From assembly GCA_025463545.1 (NCBI GenBank), contig JAODAR010000003.1, forward strand, positions 1-16,071: a DNA stretch of 16,071 nt, in the 5' to 3' direction. The position numbers and the translations under genes were made by a program. Below, piece after piece: positions 15,790 to 16,071 of the stretch. This DNA comes from Microbacteriaceae bacterium. Lineage in GTDB: Bacteria; Actinomycetota; Actinomycetes; Actinomycetales; Microbacteriaceae. A model generated the notes under the pieces. The model worked only from the letters and a program-made list of their open reading frames with translations. It had not been told where the DNA came from and did no database searches. Numbering within the stretch: position 1 is the first letter of the stretch; each line of letters opens with the position of its first letter.

Positions 15790-16071
15790 GAACACGCGGC
15801 GATGAATCGCAGCCATCGGTCGCCGATGTCTTACTATCTCTGATACTTCTGCCACATTGGCGAAGCCATCGCCAAAGGCGTGAGGTCTCGGCCAGCCGGC
15901 AGTTACGGCTACATCAGGCGGTGAAGTGGCGAGGCGTATTAGGGAGCCCCATCCTGCATGTTTGTATCGCAGCCAGGGATGGAACTCTGCATCGTTCATG
16001 CACCAGCCACATGTTTCGCAAGTCGAACGCTGACTGGGACAATCGGACACAGACCGTCCCGTTTGCGCGTC
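15790..16071. other. Right-edge region without a supported gene
   Basis: This stretch has mixed base composition and no convincing gene. A minus-strand open frame (~15745-16050) contains a CETCGWC cysteine cluster, but its third-position GC is near even and no start has a ribosome-binding site. A perfect 7-bp inverted repeat (TTGGCGA / TCGCCAA, 5-nt loop) lies at 15857-15875 without a T-tract. Confidence 0.4.

Noticed and set aside
15745..16050. 101-codon minus-strand frame with CETCGWC cysteine cluster
   Set aside because: Third-position GC is near even and there is no ribosome-binding site. One zinc-knuckle-like cluster is not enough to call a gene.

Overview
The base composition (high GC with strong G/C third positions), the many GCATCC/GGATGC words, the long-form argininosuccinate synthase and the -10 hexamers placed 6-7 nt before start codons all point to a chromosomal segment of a high-GC actinobacterium. 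A member of the Microbacteriaceae (Cryobacterium/Leifsonia-like) fits best. That placement is my inference from gene content, not the result of a search.

Left part (1-3904). The window opens with the Asp/Asn/Thr-rich tail of a truncated gene. A LtrA-family membrane protein follows on the minus strand. Next is a minus-strand operon: a DUF4386-type membrane protein, a C-terminally truncated AlkD-like DNA glycosylase and a DUF6194 protein, joined by overlapping stop/start codons. A TetR regulator runs divergently from this operon, and the start regions of the two transcription units overlap with no intergenic promoter. Both ltrA and the DUF6194 gene carry duplicated copies of their last codons, including the stop, just past their ends.

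Centre (3951-9040). argG has leaderless-promoter architecture. A small 5'-truncated membrane ORF faces it. A MerR regulator, also apparently leaderless, lies just upstream of an uncharacterised multi-spanning membrane protein rich in conserved-looking histidine motifs, and a thioredoxin follows. A 16-bp tandem repeat then leads into an amidohydrolase pseudogene broken by several frameshifts.

Right part (9052-16071). A minus-strand operon encodes a bifunctional class A penicillin-binding protein whose second PASTA domain is cut short, an integral membrane protein and a lipoprotein, with translational coupling at both junctions. This looks like an envelope module. A DHA2-type (14-TM) drug exporter of the major facilitator superfamily reads right from behind an AT-rich promoter island. 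It converges on a RibD-C/dihydrofolate-reductase-family gene that is preceded by a 30-codon ORF with a good Shine-Dalgarno sequence. The last ~370 bases have mixed base composition and hold no gene I can support.

I see no CRISPR array, tRNA, rRNA, insertion sequence or recognisable defence system. Most genes are ordinary. The more unusual material is the set of eroded gene ends, the duplicated gene tails, the MerR/membrane-protein pair and the PBP-linked operon.
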